A stretch of DNA of 64,000 nt from Actinocatenispora sera (GTDB taxonomy: Bacteria; Actinomycetota; Actinomycetes; Mycobacteriales; Micromonosporaceae): assembly GCF_018324685.1 (NCBI RefSeq), contig NZ_AP023354.1:6592426-6656425 (forward strand), written 5' to 3'. The first letter of the stretch is position 1. Each line of letters starts with the position of its first letter. Position numbers and translations under genes: made by a program. Below are positions 54,879-62,390 of the stretch, piece after piece. A model generated the notes under the pieces. The model did no database searches. It was not told where the DNA came from and worked only from the letters and a program-made list of their open reading frames with translations.

Positions 54879-55862
54879 ATGGGCACCGCGGAACGCGAGA
54901 TCACCGAGCCGGTCGAGCTGTGCACCGGGCGGGGTCGGCTCAACCCGGCCGCGGTCGGCTGGACCCGCACCCCGCTGCACCGGGCCAACCTGCGCGGCTG
55001 GGGCCGCACCAAACGCTGGGAGTACTGGGGCATCGTCACGCCCCGGCACCTGATCGGCCTGACCGTGTCGTCGCTGGACTACGCGGCGCTGCACGAGGTC
55101 TGGATCCGCGACCGGGACACCGGCGTCGAGCACGGCCGGCAGGCCGTCGTGCCGCTCGCCCGCAACACCGTCCTGCCGGAGCGCAGCGGCGCCGGTACGG
55201 TCGTGGGCCGGGCCGGAAGCCTGGCGATCCGGATCGAGCAGGACCGTACCGGATCGACGATCGGCGCCCGGCTGCCCGGCGTCGAGCTGGACCTGACCGT
55301 CCCGCTGCCGGCCGGGCACGAGTCGCTCGGCGTGGTGGTGCCGTGGAGCCGGCGCCGGTTCCAGTACACGGTCAAGGATCCGGGCCGGCCGGTGTCCGGG
55401 ACGCTGCGGCTCGGCGACACCGAGCACCGCATCGGCGCGACCGACTCGTTCGCCGTGCTCGACCACGGCCGGGGCCGCTGGCCGTACCGGATCTCGTGGA
55501 ACTGGGCGGCCGGTTGCGCGCCCGGCCGCTGCCTGCAGCTCGGCGGTAGGTGGACCGTCGGCACGCCCCTGACCGAGAACGCGCTGTTCGTCGACGGCCG
55601 GCTGCACAAGATCGGCACCGAACTGGCCTGGGAGTACGACCGGGGTGACTGGCGCGCACCGTGGCGGGTCCACGGCGAAGGGGTCGACGTGCGGTTCGTT
55701 CCCTTCCACGTCAGGCAGTCCCGTACCAATCTGGGCGTGGTCGCCTCGTCGACGCACCAGTGCTTCGGTCACTTCGACGGCTGGGCCGCCACCGAGGACG
55801 GTGAGCGGATCGAGCTGGCCGGGCTGACCGGCTGGGCCGAGGAGGCCAACCAACGGTGGTGA
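54879..55862 (+). CDS. DUF2804 domain protein
   Basis: A 327-residue protein matching DUF2804: ELCTGRGRLNPAAVGWTRTP at the start, RTKRWEYWGIVTPRHLIGLT, FAVLDHGRGRWPYRISWNWA near 190, and LFVDGRLHKIGTELAWEYDR. The fold is beta-rich; no enzyme activity is known to me. ATG at 54879 lies six bases from TACGGT (54867-54872), a leaderless start. It stands alone and is followed by a 7-bp tandem repeat. Confidence 0.85.
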   Translation: MGTAEREITEPVELCTGRGRLNPAAVGWTRTPLHRANLRGWGRTKRWEYWGIVTPRHLIGLTVSSLDYAALHEVWIRDRDTGVEHGRQAVVPLARNTVLPERSGAGTVVGRAGSLAIRIEQDRTGSTIGARLPGVELDLTVPLPAGHESLGVVVPWSRRRFQYTVKDPGRPVSGTLRLGDTEHRIGATDSFAVLDHGRGRWPYRISWNWAAGCAPGRCLQLGGRWTVGTPLTENALFVDGRLHKIGTELAWEYDRGDWRAPWRVHGEGVDVRFVPFHVRQSRTNLGVVASSTHQCFGHFDGWAATEDGERIELAGLTGWAEEANQRW

Positions 55863-55902
55863 CCGCCGGCACACGACCCGCACCACCCCGCCCTGCGCCG
55901 TC

Positions 55903-55976
55903 ACCGCTCACCGCTCACCGCTCACCGCTCACCGCTCACCGCTCACCGCTCACCGCTCACCGCTCACCGCTCACCG
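55903..55976. repeat. 7-bp tandem repeat ACCGCTC, ten copies
   Basis: Ten exact copies of ACCGCTC run from 55903 to 55972, with a partial copy to 55976. It occupies the gap between DUF2804 and the convergent MFS gene and includes the MFS stop codon at 55964-55966. On the minus strand each unit reads GAGCGGT, with TGA at unit junctions; as 7 is not a multiple of 3, every frame meets a stop within three units. Copy number is likely to vary. Confidence 0.95.
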
Positions 55977-57376
55977 ACGGTGACTCGTTCCGGCGCACGG
56001 CGTGCCCGCGCCCGGTCACCGGCGCTCGGGGCGACCCGGAGGGTGACGACCGCGGCAACCAACCAGAGCAGGGCCGCGGCGAGCCCGAGCCGGTGCAATC
56101 CGGCGACGAACCGGTACGGGCTGATCGCGTCGCCAGCGACCGCGCCGAACACCGCGATGCCCAGCGCGGTACCGGCCTGCCGGGCGGTGTTGACCACCCC
56201 GTTGGCGAGGCCGGCCCGGCCGGGCGGCGCGGCCCGCAGCGCGGCGGCCACCACCGGCGCGGTGAACAACCCGACGCCGGTGCCGACCCCGAGCAACGCC
56301 GGCAGCAGGGCCAGGTACCCGTCACGGTGCGGATCGGCGGTGGTGGCGAGCAGCGCCGCCGATCCGGCCGCGGCGAGCAGGGCGCCCGCGAGCATCGGCC
56401 GGCGCGGGCCGTACCTGGCCGTCAGGCGGCCGGCGAGCGGCGACAGTGCCACCAGCGGTACGAAGATCGGCACCAGCAGCAGGCCCGCCGTGGCCGGTGG
56501 CAACCCGCGTACCGACTGCAGGTAGAGGGTGACCACGAACAGGGTGCCGTTGGTGGCCAGGTTCATCGTCAGCGCGAGCAGGTTGGCGCCGGTAAACGCC
56601 TTGCCGCGCAACGCATCCAGCGGCAATGTCGGTGCCGCGACACGCCGCTCGACGGCGACCAGGCCGGCGCCGGCACACACCGCCACCGCGGCGGCGCCCG
56701 CGACCGGCGGCCAGCCGGCGCCGCGGCCGGCGGCGATCACCGCATACACCAGGGTCGCCAGCGCGACCGCCGCCAGCACGGCGCCGGCCGGATCGAGCCG
56801 GCGGCGCCGGTCGGCGCGACCGGCGGGCACCGCGAACAGCGTGGCGAGCCCGACCGCGACGACGATCGGCGGGTTGATCCAGAAGATCGACTGCCAGCCG
56901 AACGCCTGCACCAGCGCCCCGCCGAGCAGCGGGCCGGCCGGCAGCGCGAGCGACGACACGCCGGCCCAGATGCCGAGGGCCCGCGCCTGCTCGGCCCGGC
57001 CCGGGTACGCCCCGGTGATCACCGCGACGCTGCACGGCAGCAGCAGCGCGGCACCCACGCCCTGGCCGGCGCGCGCCGCGACGAGTACCCCGAGACCGGG
57101 CGCCAGTGCGCAGGCCACGCTCGCCGCACCGAACACCAGGAGGCCGGCGAGGACGGCGCGCCGGTGGCCGATCCGGTCACCGAGCACGCCACCGGACAGC
57201 AGCAGCGCGGCCAGCACGACCGCGTACGCGTCGACGACCCACCCCACACCGCCGGTGTCGGTGGACAGTCCGGCGGCGATCGCCGGTATCGCCACGTTGA
57301 TCACCGACACGTCGAGCAGCACCAGGAACATCCCGGCACACATCAACAGCAGGACCAGTTTCGGGCGCGTCGTCAT
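55964..57376 (-). CDS. MFS drug-exporter-type transporter (DHA2-like)
   Basis: A 470-residue transporter with about 14 helices: MFLVLLDVSVINVAIPAIAA in helix 1 with the typical LDVSVINVA motif, motif A in LSGGVLGDRIGHRRAVLAG, and motif C-like GPLLGGALVQAFGWQSIFWI. It probably exports drugs or metabolites by proton antiport. ATG at 57376 is set by the conserved start. The C-terminal residues ERVTVGER and the stop fall at the edge of the 7-bp repeat. It is divergent from a winged-helix regulator with a dyad between. Confidence 0.87.
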   Translation of the reverse strand: MTTRPKLVLLLMCAGMFLVLLDVSVINVAIPAIAAGLSTDTGGVGWVVDAYAVVLAALLLSGGVLGDRIGHRRAVLAGLLVFGAASVACALAPGLGVLVAARAGQGVGAALLLPCSVAVITGAYPGRAEQARALGIWAGVSSLALPAGPLLGGALVQAFGWQSIFWINPPIVVAVGLATLFAVPAGRADRRRRLDPAGAVLAAVALATLVYAVIAAGRGAGWPPVAGAAAVAVCAGAGLVAVERRVAAPTLPLDALRGKAFTGANLLALTMNLATNGTLFVVTLYLQSVRGLPPATAGLLLVPIFVPLVALSPLAGRLTARYGPRRPMLAGALLAAAGSAALLATTADPHRDGYLALLPALLGVGTGVGLFTAPVVAAALRAAPPGRAGLANGVVNTARQAGTALGIAVFGAVAGDAISPYRFVAGLHRLGLAAALLWLVAAVVTLRVAPSAGDRARARRAPERVTVGER

Positions 57377-57396
57377 GCCCCGAGGCTGGCACCGGA

Positions 57397-57420
57397 ACAC
57401 TTCCGTACCGGTGGAAGTGT
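57397..57420. promoter_or_regulatory. Operator between MFS and winged-helix regulator genes
   Basis: ACACTTCC (57397-57404) and GGAAGTGT (57413-57420) are perfect inverted arms around an 8-base spacer. It is 20 bases from both start codons, a good place for control of both genes by the winged-helix protein (inferred). Confidence 0.7.
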
Positions 57421-57440
57421 CGCCGTGGCAGGCTCGAGGC

Positions 57441-58265
57441 ATGGCAGGCCGAGACACCGCACCCCTCGCCGCCGCCCCGGGCGGCGGCGGTGACGTCGAC
57501 GTGTCGCAGGTGGCCGCGCTGTTCGCGGACCGGACCAGGGCCCGGGTGCTGACCGCGCTCGCGGACGGGCGGGCGCTGCCGGCGAGCGTGCTCGCCGCCG
57601 AGGCCGGGGTGACCGCGCAGGCCGCGAGCGCCCAGTTGGCGCGGCTGCTGTCGGCCGGTCTGGTCACGGTGGAACGTTCCGGCCGACACCGGTACTACCG
57701 GATCGCCGGCGCACCGGTTGCGGCGGTGCTGGAGGCGCTGGCCCGGATCTCCCCCGCCGAACCGGTCCGGTCGCTGCGGCAGGGCACCCGGGCCGCGGCC
57801 CTGCGCGCCGCACGTACCTGCTACGACCACCTCGCCGGGCGGCTCGGCGTGCAGGTGCTGCAGGGCCTGCTGGATCGCGGCGCGCTCGTCGCCACGGACG
57901 GCGTGCGCACGCCCCGGCGGCGGGCCGGCGACGGGCTGGCACAGCAACTGCGCAACCATCCGTACCGGCTGGGGCCGGCCGCCACGGACGTCTTCGGCGC
58001 GCTGGGCGTACCGCCGGAGCGGCTGGCGCCGGCGACCACCGGACGGCCGCTGCTGCGCGCCTGCCTGGACTGGAGCGAGCAGCAGCACCACCTGGCCGGC
58101 CGGCTCGGCGCCGACCTGCTCACCGGCCTGCTCGGGCACGGCTGGGTGGAGCGGCCGCCGACCCGCCGCGCGGTGCGGCTCACCCCGGCCGGCGCGACCG
58201 CGCTGTCCCGCGTGCTGGGCGTCGGCACCGAGGCGGCCCGGCCGGAACCCGCCCACCGCGCCTGA
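57441..58265 (+). CDS. ArsR-type winged-helix transcriptional regulator
   Basis: A 274-residue regulator. Residues about 20-105 form a winged helix: VSQVAALFADRTRARVLTAL, EAGVTAQAASAQLARLLSAG and VERSGRHRYYRIAGAPVAAV. The C-terminal part, about 125-265, has CYDHLAGRLGVQVLQGLLDR and CLDWSEQQHHLAGRLGADLL, typical of a subgroup of actinobacterial ArsR-like proteins found beside transporters. The Gly-rich start is variable; ATG 57441 is six bases from CAGGCT, possibly leaderless. It is divergent from the DHA2-type exporter. Confidence 0.83.
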   Translation: MAGRDTAPLAAAPGGGGDVDVSQVAALFADRTRARVLTALADGRALPASVLAAEAGVTAQAASAQLARLLSAGLVTVERSGRHRYYRIAGAPVAAVLEALARISPAEPVRSLRQGTRAAALRAARTCYDHLAGRLGVQVLQGLLDRGALVATDGVRTPRRRAGDGLAQQLRNHPYRLGPAATDVFGALGVPPERLAPATTGRPLLRACLDWSEQQHHLAGRLGADLLTGLLGHGWVERPPTRRAVRLTPAGATALSRVLGVGTEAARPEPAHRA

Positions 58266-58369
58266 CCACGCCGCCGCGCAGGCCCGGTCGGGCGCGGAAA
58301 CGCGGTCCAGTTCCGGCAATCCGGGCCGGCGCGCGGCGCACGGTCCTAGCATCGATCCGGGACGCGGCA

Positions 58370-58463
58370 ACGGCTTCACTCGGGCGAAGCCGTGCAGTCG
58401 TGCCGTACCGGCGCGGGCCGTCACCGTGGCATCCGACGCCGGGCAGGGCCGGCGTCGGATGCC
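58370..58463 (+). promoter_or_regulatory. Two hairpins in the upstream region of the sigma factor gene
   Basis: ACGGCTTC (58370-58377) pairs with GAAGCCGT (58386-58393), and GGCATCCGACGCC (58428-58440) pairs with GGCGTCGGATGCC (58451-58463) around a 10-base loop. Both stems are perfect. A -10-like TAGCAT lies at about 58347-58352, so both would be in the 5' leader before the GTG at 58516. They may be RNA control structures or operators. Confidence 0.55.
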
Positions 58464-58512
58464 GGAGGGTGCACCGCCGCGGGTGCGGATCGCGCCGGGC
58501 GCAGGGGGTGTC

Positions 58513-58578
58513 GCGGTGACAGCAACGATCGACCGCAGCGGTGACGCGGTGACAGCAAGGACCGACCGCAGCGGTGAC
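58513..58578 (+). repeat. 33-bp tandem duplication at the start of the sigma factor gene
   Basis: A 33-base unit beginning GCGGTGACAGCAA occurs at 58513-58545 and 58546-58578 with two differences. It encodes VTATIDRSGDA and VTARTDRSGDE. Each copy carries an in-frame GTG, at 58516 and 58549, but only the first has a ribosome site (AGGGGG) upstream. Confidence 0.85.
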
Positions 58579-59373
58579 GAGGAGGCGCTGCGGGTCCTGG
58601 AGTCGCTCGCCCGGCTGCCCGCCGGCGACCCGGACCGGCAGCGGCGCCGCGAGGCGGCGATCCGCGCGTTCCTGCCGCTGGCCCGGCGGCTGGCCCACCG
58701 GTACGCGCACACCAGCGAGGATCCGCAGGATCTGGTGCAGGTGGCGACGATCGGGCTGATCTGCGCGGTCGACCGGTACGACCCCGGTCACGGAACCAGC
58801 TTCTACGCGTACGCGGTGCCGACCATCCGCGGCGAGCTGAAACGCTACTTCCGGGACCGGTGCTGGATGATCCAGCCACCACGGTCGGTTCAGGAGCTGC
58901 GGCTCGGCATCAACGCGGCCCGGCAGCGGCTGGAGCACGAGCTGGGCCGGACGCCGACCGTTCCGGAGCTGGCGGACGCGGTCGGCACGAGCGCGCGGCG
59001 GGTGCGCGAGGTCTTCGCGGCCGAGCGGGGATACCAGCCGGTGTCGCTCAACCAGCCCTGCCCGGGCCCGGGCGGCATCAACGGCACCGAACTCGCGGAG
59101 CTGCTCGGCGCACCCGACCCGGCGATGGAGTCGGTCCCCGACCGGATGTCGCTGCCGGGCGCGCTGGCCCGGCTCACCGACCGGGACCGCGCGGTGATCG
59201 TGCAGCGCTTCGTACACCGGCGTACCCAGTCCCAGATCGGCCGGTCGCTGGGCATCTCGCAGATGCACGTGTCCCGGCTGATCGCCCGGGCCCTGGTGCA
59301 GCTGCGTGCGTACCTGGAGGGGACGGAGCCGGCGCCGCCGGTGACGCCGCGGACGGACCGCCAGGCCGCGTAG
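58516..59373 (+). CDS. RNA polymerase sigma factor, SigB/SigF/SigG subfamily
   Basis: A 285-residue group 3 sigma factor. Region 2 is clear: YAHTSEDPQDLVQVATIGLI, AVDRYDPGHGTSFYAYAVPT and IRGELKRYFRDRCWMIQPPR. Region 3 has LGRTPTVPELADAVGTSARR, and region 4 LTDRDRAVIVQRFVHRRTQS with QIGRSLGISQMHVSRLIARA. Such factors direct stress and development genes with GTTT/GGGTA-type promoters. The start is set as GTG 58516 because of AGGGGG seven bases upstream; ATG 58459 would lie inside a hairpin arm. Anti-sigma or anti-anti-sigma genes are not adjacent. A promoter of its expected type precedes the next gene. Confidence 0.9.
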   Translation: MTATIDRSGDAVTARTDRSGDEEALRVLESLARLPAGDPDRQRRREAAIRAFLPLARRLAHRYAHTSEDPQDLVQVATIGLICAVDRYDPGHGTSFYAYAVPTIRGELKRYFRDRCWMIQPPRSVQELRLGINAARQRLEHELGRTPTVPELADAVGTSARRVREVFAAERGYQPVSLNQPCPGPGGINGTELAELLGAPDPAMESVPDRMSLPGALARLTDRDRAVIVQRFVHRRTQSQIGRSLGISQMHVSRLIARALVQLRAYLEGTEPAPPVTPRTDRQAA

Positions 59374-59384
59374 GCGCGCATCGC

Positions 59385-59410
59385 GGTTTCGACCACCCGG
59401 ATCGGGGTAG
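59385..59410 (+). promoter_or_regulatory. SigB/SigF-type promoter of the sugar porter gene
   Basis: GGTTT (59385-59389), a 15-base spacer, and GGGTAG (59405-59410) match the GGTTT-N15-17-GGGTA-type promoters used by SigB/SigF-class sigma factors. It lies 38 bases before the start codon of the sugar porter and just after the sigma factor gene, so recognition by that factor is likely but inferred. Confidence 0.6.
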
Positions 59411-59447
59411 TCGCCGGGCATTCGGACGAATCGGGAGGTGACCGGCG

Positions 59448-60896
59448 ATGGCCGAGCCGGTGGGCGCAACCGTACTGGACCGGTTGGATCAGCGGACGCC
59501 GACCCGCTTCTACTGGTCGCTGACGATCCTCGCCACGATCGGCGGCTTCCTGTTCGGCTACGACACCTCGAACATCGGCGCGGCGCTGAACTTCGTCCCG
59601 TTCCACCTGTCCGGGTTCGCCCTGGGCTATCTGGTCGCCGGTACGTCGATCGGCGCGGCGGCGGGCGCGCTCGCCGCCGGGCCGCTGACCGACCGGTTCG
59701 GCCGCAAGTCGCTGTTGATCGTGGACGCCGGGATCTACGCCGCCGGCTCGCTGCTCGCCGGGCTGTCCTGGCACGCCTCGGTACTGATCATCGCCCGGAC
59801 CCTGATCGGCCTGGCGATCGGCGCCGACTCGGCGATCGCGACCGCCTACATCGCCGAGTACGCGCCGGCCGGCAAGCGCGGCTCGCTGAGCCTGTTGCAG
59901 CAGTGGATGATCACCATCGGCATCCTCGTCTCGTACCTGGTGGCGCTGGTGATCCTGCGGATCGCACCCGGCGCCGCGACCACGATCGACTGGCGGCTGA
60001 TGTTCGCGCTCGGCGCCCTGCCGGCGATCGTCGGCCTGATCTTCCGTACCCGGATGCCGGAGTCGCCGCGCTGGCTGCTGCATCACGGGAAGTTCGACAA
60101 GGCCCGGCAGTCGCTCGGCATGCTCGGCGTGGACACCACCGACGAGCAGATCAGGGCCGCGGCCCGCGACGTGGCCGAGCGCGAACGCCAGGAGAAGGTG
60201 CAGCGGCGCCGCAAGTGGACCCCGGCGGTGCGCCGGGCGGTGATCATCGTCGCGGTGTTCTTCGTCTTCCAGCAGATCACCGGCATCAACGTCCCGCTGT
60301 ACTACGGGCCGACGCTGCTCGCGCCGATCCTCGGCGGCGCGCACTCGACCGTGGCGCAACAGATCCAGGCGGTCGAGATCGTCTCGGTGATGACGGTGAT
60401 CAACGTCGGCGCGACGTACTTCGGCTTCAAGTACATCGACCGGCTCGGCCGGCGCAAGCTGTCGATCGGCGGGTACGGCGGGATGATCGTGTCGGCGTTG
60501 ATCGCCGCGGCGGGCCTGGGACTGCTGCACGGTACCGCCGAGATCGTCGTCGGGATGGTCGGGCTGTGCCTGTTCATCGCGTCGTTCGCGGTGGGCGTCG
60601 GCGGCACCGGCTGGCTGCTGCAGGGCGAGTCGTTCCCGACCGAGGTACGCGGCCGGGCGGCGGCGATCTGCGCGACGGCGGACTGGCTCGCCAACTTCGC
60701 GCTGATCCAGGTGTTCCCGGTGTGGCAGGCGGGGATCGGGCTGCCCTGGGTACTGGTCTGCTTTGCCGGGCTGGCCGCGATGGCGATCGTGTTCATCTCG
60801 ATCTTCCTGCCGGAGACCAAGGGGCTGCCGGTCGAGGAGGTGGTCCGTCGCTACGAGCGGCACACCGCGCCCGGCGCCGCCGAGATGACCAACTGA
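59448..60896 (+). CDS. Sugar porter family MFS transporter
   Basis: A 482-residue 12-helix sugar transporter. Sugar porter motifs: GGFLFGYDTSNIGAAL in helix 1, LTDRFGRKSLLIVDA after helix 2, IAEYAPAGKRGSLSLLQQW in helix 4-5, PESPRWLLHHGKFDKARQSL in the central loop, FQQITGINVPLYYGP in helix 7, YIDRLGRRKLSI and PETKGLPVEEVV at the end. It probably imports a hexose or polyol with protons. ATG at 59448 follows GGGAGGTGA. A SigB/SigF-type promoter precedes it, suggesting stress or osmotic control, for example uptake of a compatible polyol. Confidence 0.93.
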   Translation: MAEPVGATVLDRLDQRTPTRFYWSLTILATIGGFLFGYDTSNIGAALNFVPFHLSGFALGYLVAGTSIGAAAGALAAGPLTDRFGRKSLLIVDAGIYAAGSLLAGLSWHASVLIIARTLIGLAIGADSAIATAYIAEYAPAGKRGSLSLLQQWMITIGILVSYLVALVILRIAPGAATTIDWRLMFALGALPAIVGLIFRTRMPESPRWLLHHGKFDKARQSLGMLGVDTTDEQIRAAARDVAERERQEKVQRRRKWTPAVRRAVIIVAVFFVFQQITGINVPLYYGPTLLAPILGGAHSTVAQQIQAVEIVSVMTVINVGATYFGFKYIDRLGRRKLSIGGYGGMIVSALIAAAGLGLLHGTAEIVVGMVGLCLFIASFAVGVGGTGWLLQGESFPTEVRGRAAAICATADWLANFALIQVFPVWQAGIGLPWVLVCFAGLAAMAIVFISIFLPETKGLPVEEVVRRYERHTAPGAAEMTN

Positions 60897-60931
60897 CCTC
60901 GGAACCGGTCGCCCCTGGCCGCCGCGCCGCG

Positions 60932-61317
60932 TCAGGCGCGACCGGCGGCGTGCTCGATGAACCGGCCGAGCAGCTCGTGCAGTCGTGCCCGATCGGCGGC
61001 GGACAGCGGCGCGAGCAGTTCGGCCATCACCTGCTCGGTGACCCGCTCGGCGGTCGAGAGCCGGTCCCGGCCGGCCGCGGTGAGGTGCACGTCGTAGCTG
61101 CGCCGGTCGCGTTCGTTGCGCCGCCGTTCGGCCAGGCCCTGCCGTTCCAGTTCGTCGATGATCAGCACCATGGACGACTTGTCCAGCTGGAGCCGGTCGA
61201 CCAGGGCGCGCTGGCTGAGCGGGCCGGTCTCGGCGAGGGCGCTCAGCACGCCGAGGTGTCGTAGCTCGACCCTGTGGTCGCGCAGGGCCCGGTTTCCCGC
61301 CGACCGGGCGTAAGCCG
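60932..61317 (-). pseudogene. MarR family regulator, truncated at the N-terminus
   Basis: The conserved MarR part is present: ELRHLGVLSALAETGPLSQR, LQLDKSSMVLIIDELERQGL as recognition helix, ERDRRSYDVHLTAAGRDRL as the wing, and the dimer helices to HAAGRA. Conservation can be followed back in frame to about 61317 (AGNRALRDHR), but no start codon is there; the first GTG is at 61249, inside helix 2 of the fold. A normal MarR of about 145 residues would need about 15-20 more residues. Upstream the frame runs into a flavin monooxygenase gene on the other strand, also lacking its start. Both appear truncated by one deletion. Confidence 0.65.
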
Positions 61318-62313
61318 GACCGACCCGACCAGGGCTACCGGATCCACATCGCGCCGGAGGGCGATCTCGCGCTCCGCGCCTGCCTGTCCCCGTCCTCCTA
61401 CGAGAAGGTCCTCGCCACCGTGGGACGCCGCGGTTCCGGCTGGCGGGTACTCGACCCGCAGCTGCGGGTGATCCAGGAGACGCTCGTTCCCGAGACAGCC
61501 GGGGAGCGAGAGGACGGCCGGCACCTGACCGTGGACCGGCAGACCCTGCGCCGGATCCTGCTCGACGGGCTGGAGGTGCGCTACCGCGCGCCGTTCGAGC
61601 GGTACGAGCTGCTCGCCGGTGGCCGGGTCCGGGCGCACTTCGGCGACGGTACGAGCGTCGAGACCGACCTGCTCGTCGGCGCGGACGGCACCCACTCGCG
61701 GGTCCGGCCGCAGCTGCTGCCGGAGGCGGAGATCGTCGAGCTCGGCCAGACCGAGATCTTCGGAAAGACGCCGCTGACCGATCGCGCCCGCGACCTCGCG
61801 CCGGCCGCGGCGATCGACGGGTTCTGCGTGGTGGCCGGCACGGACGGCCGGTTCATGCCGCTCGCCGCGCACGAGTTCCGCCACGGCGGGGACGACTACC
61901 TGATGTGGGTGGTCGGCGGCCCGAGCGCGCTGTTCCCGGCCGACCTGTCCACCATGGACAAACGGGACCGGCGCGAGCGCGCGGCCGAGCTCGTGGCGGA
62001 CTGGCATCCCCACCTCGCCGCGCTGGTCCGGCTGGGCGACCCGGCCACGGTCGGCAGCACCACGATCCGCACCGCGAACCCGGTAGCGCACTGGGAAACC
62101 GTGCCGGTGACGCTGCTCGGCGACGCGGCGCACACCATGGTCCCGCAGGGCACCAGCGCCGCGGTCGCACTGCGCGACGCCGCGCTGCTGTGCCGGCGGA
62201 TCACCGAGCGCGGCGACGGCCCGCTGCTGACGGCGGTCGAGAGCTACGAAACCGAGATGCTGGAGTACGGCTTCGCCGAGGTGGCCCGCTCACTCGCGTC
62301 CGCCTCGTCCTGA
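61315..62313 (+). pseudogene. FAD-dependent monooxygenase, truncated at the N-terminus
   Basis: A group A flavin monooxygenase whose visible part begins at DRPDQGYRIHIAPEGDLA and continues with LVGADGTHSRVRPQLLPE (the GADG..SxVR motif), VVGGPSALFPADL and the FAD motif LLGDAAHTMVPQGTSAAVAL near the end. About 40 N-terminal residues with the GxGxxG dinucleotide motif and the start codon are missing. The first in-frame start is GTG 61420, well inside the domain. It is thus probably inactive. The lost piece and the MarR start adjoin, which fits one deletion across their shared promoter. Confidence 0.75.
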
Positions 62314-62354
62314 ACCGCACGTCGGGCCCGACGGCTCGGCGGGCCCGACGCGCC

Positions 62355-62386
62355 ACCTGCCGCCGCCCGGCCGGGCGGCGGCAGGT
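62355..62386. terminator. 32-base perfect palindrome, bidirectional terminator
   Basis: ACCTGCCGCCGCCCGG (62355-62370) is followed directly by its exact complement (62371-62386). It lies four bases after the E2 stop and between convergent genes. A further palindrome CGTCGGGCCCGACG lies just to the left, near 62318-62331. Confidence 0.8.
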
Positions 62387-62390
62387 TGGC

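Noticed and set aside
55903-55976. 7-bp repeats considered as an iteron origin or CRISPR
   Set aside because: Too short and uniform, no replication gene or AT-rich region nearby; simple slippage repeat is enough.
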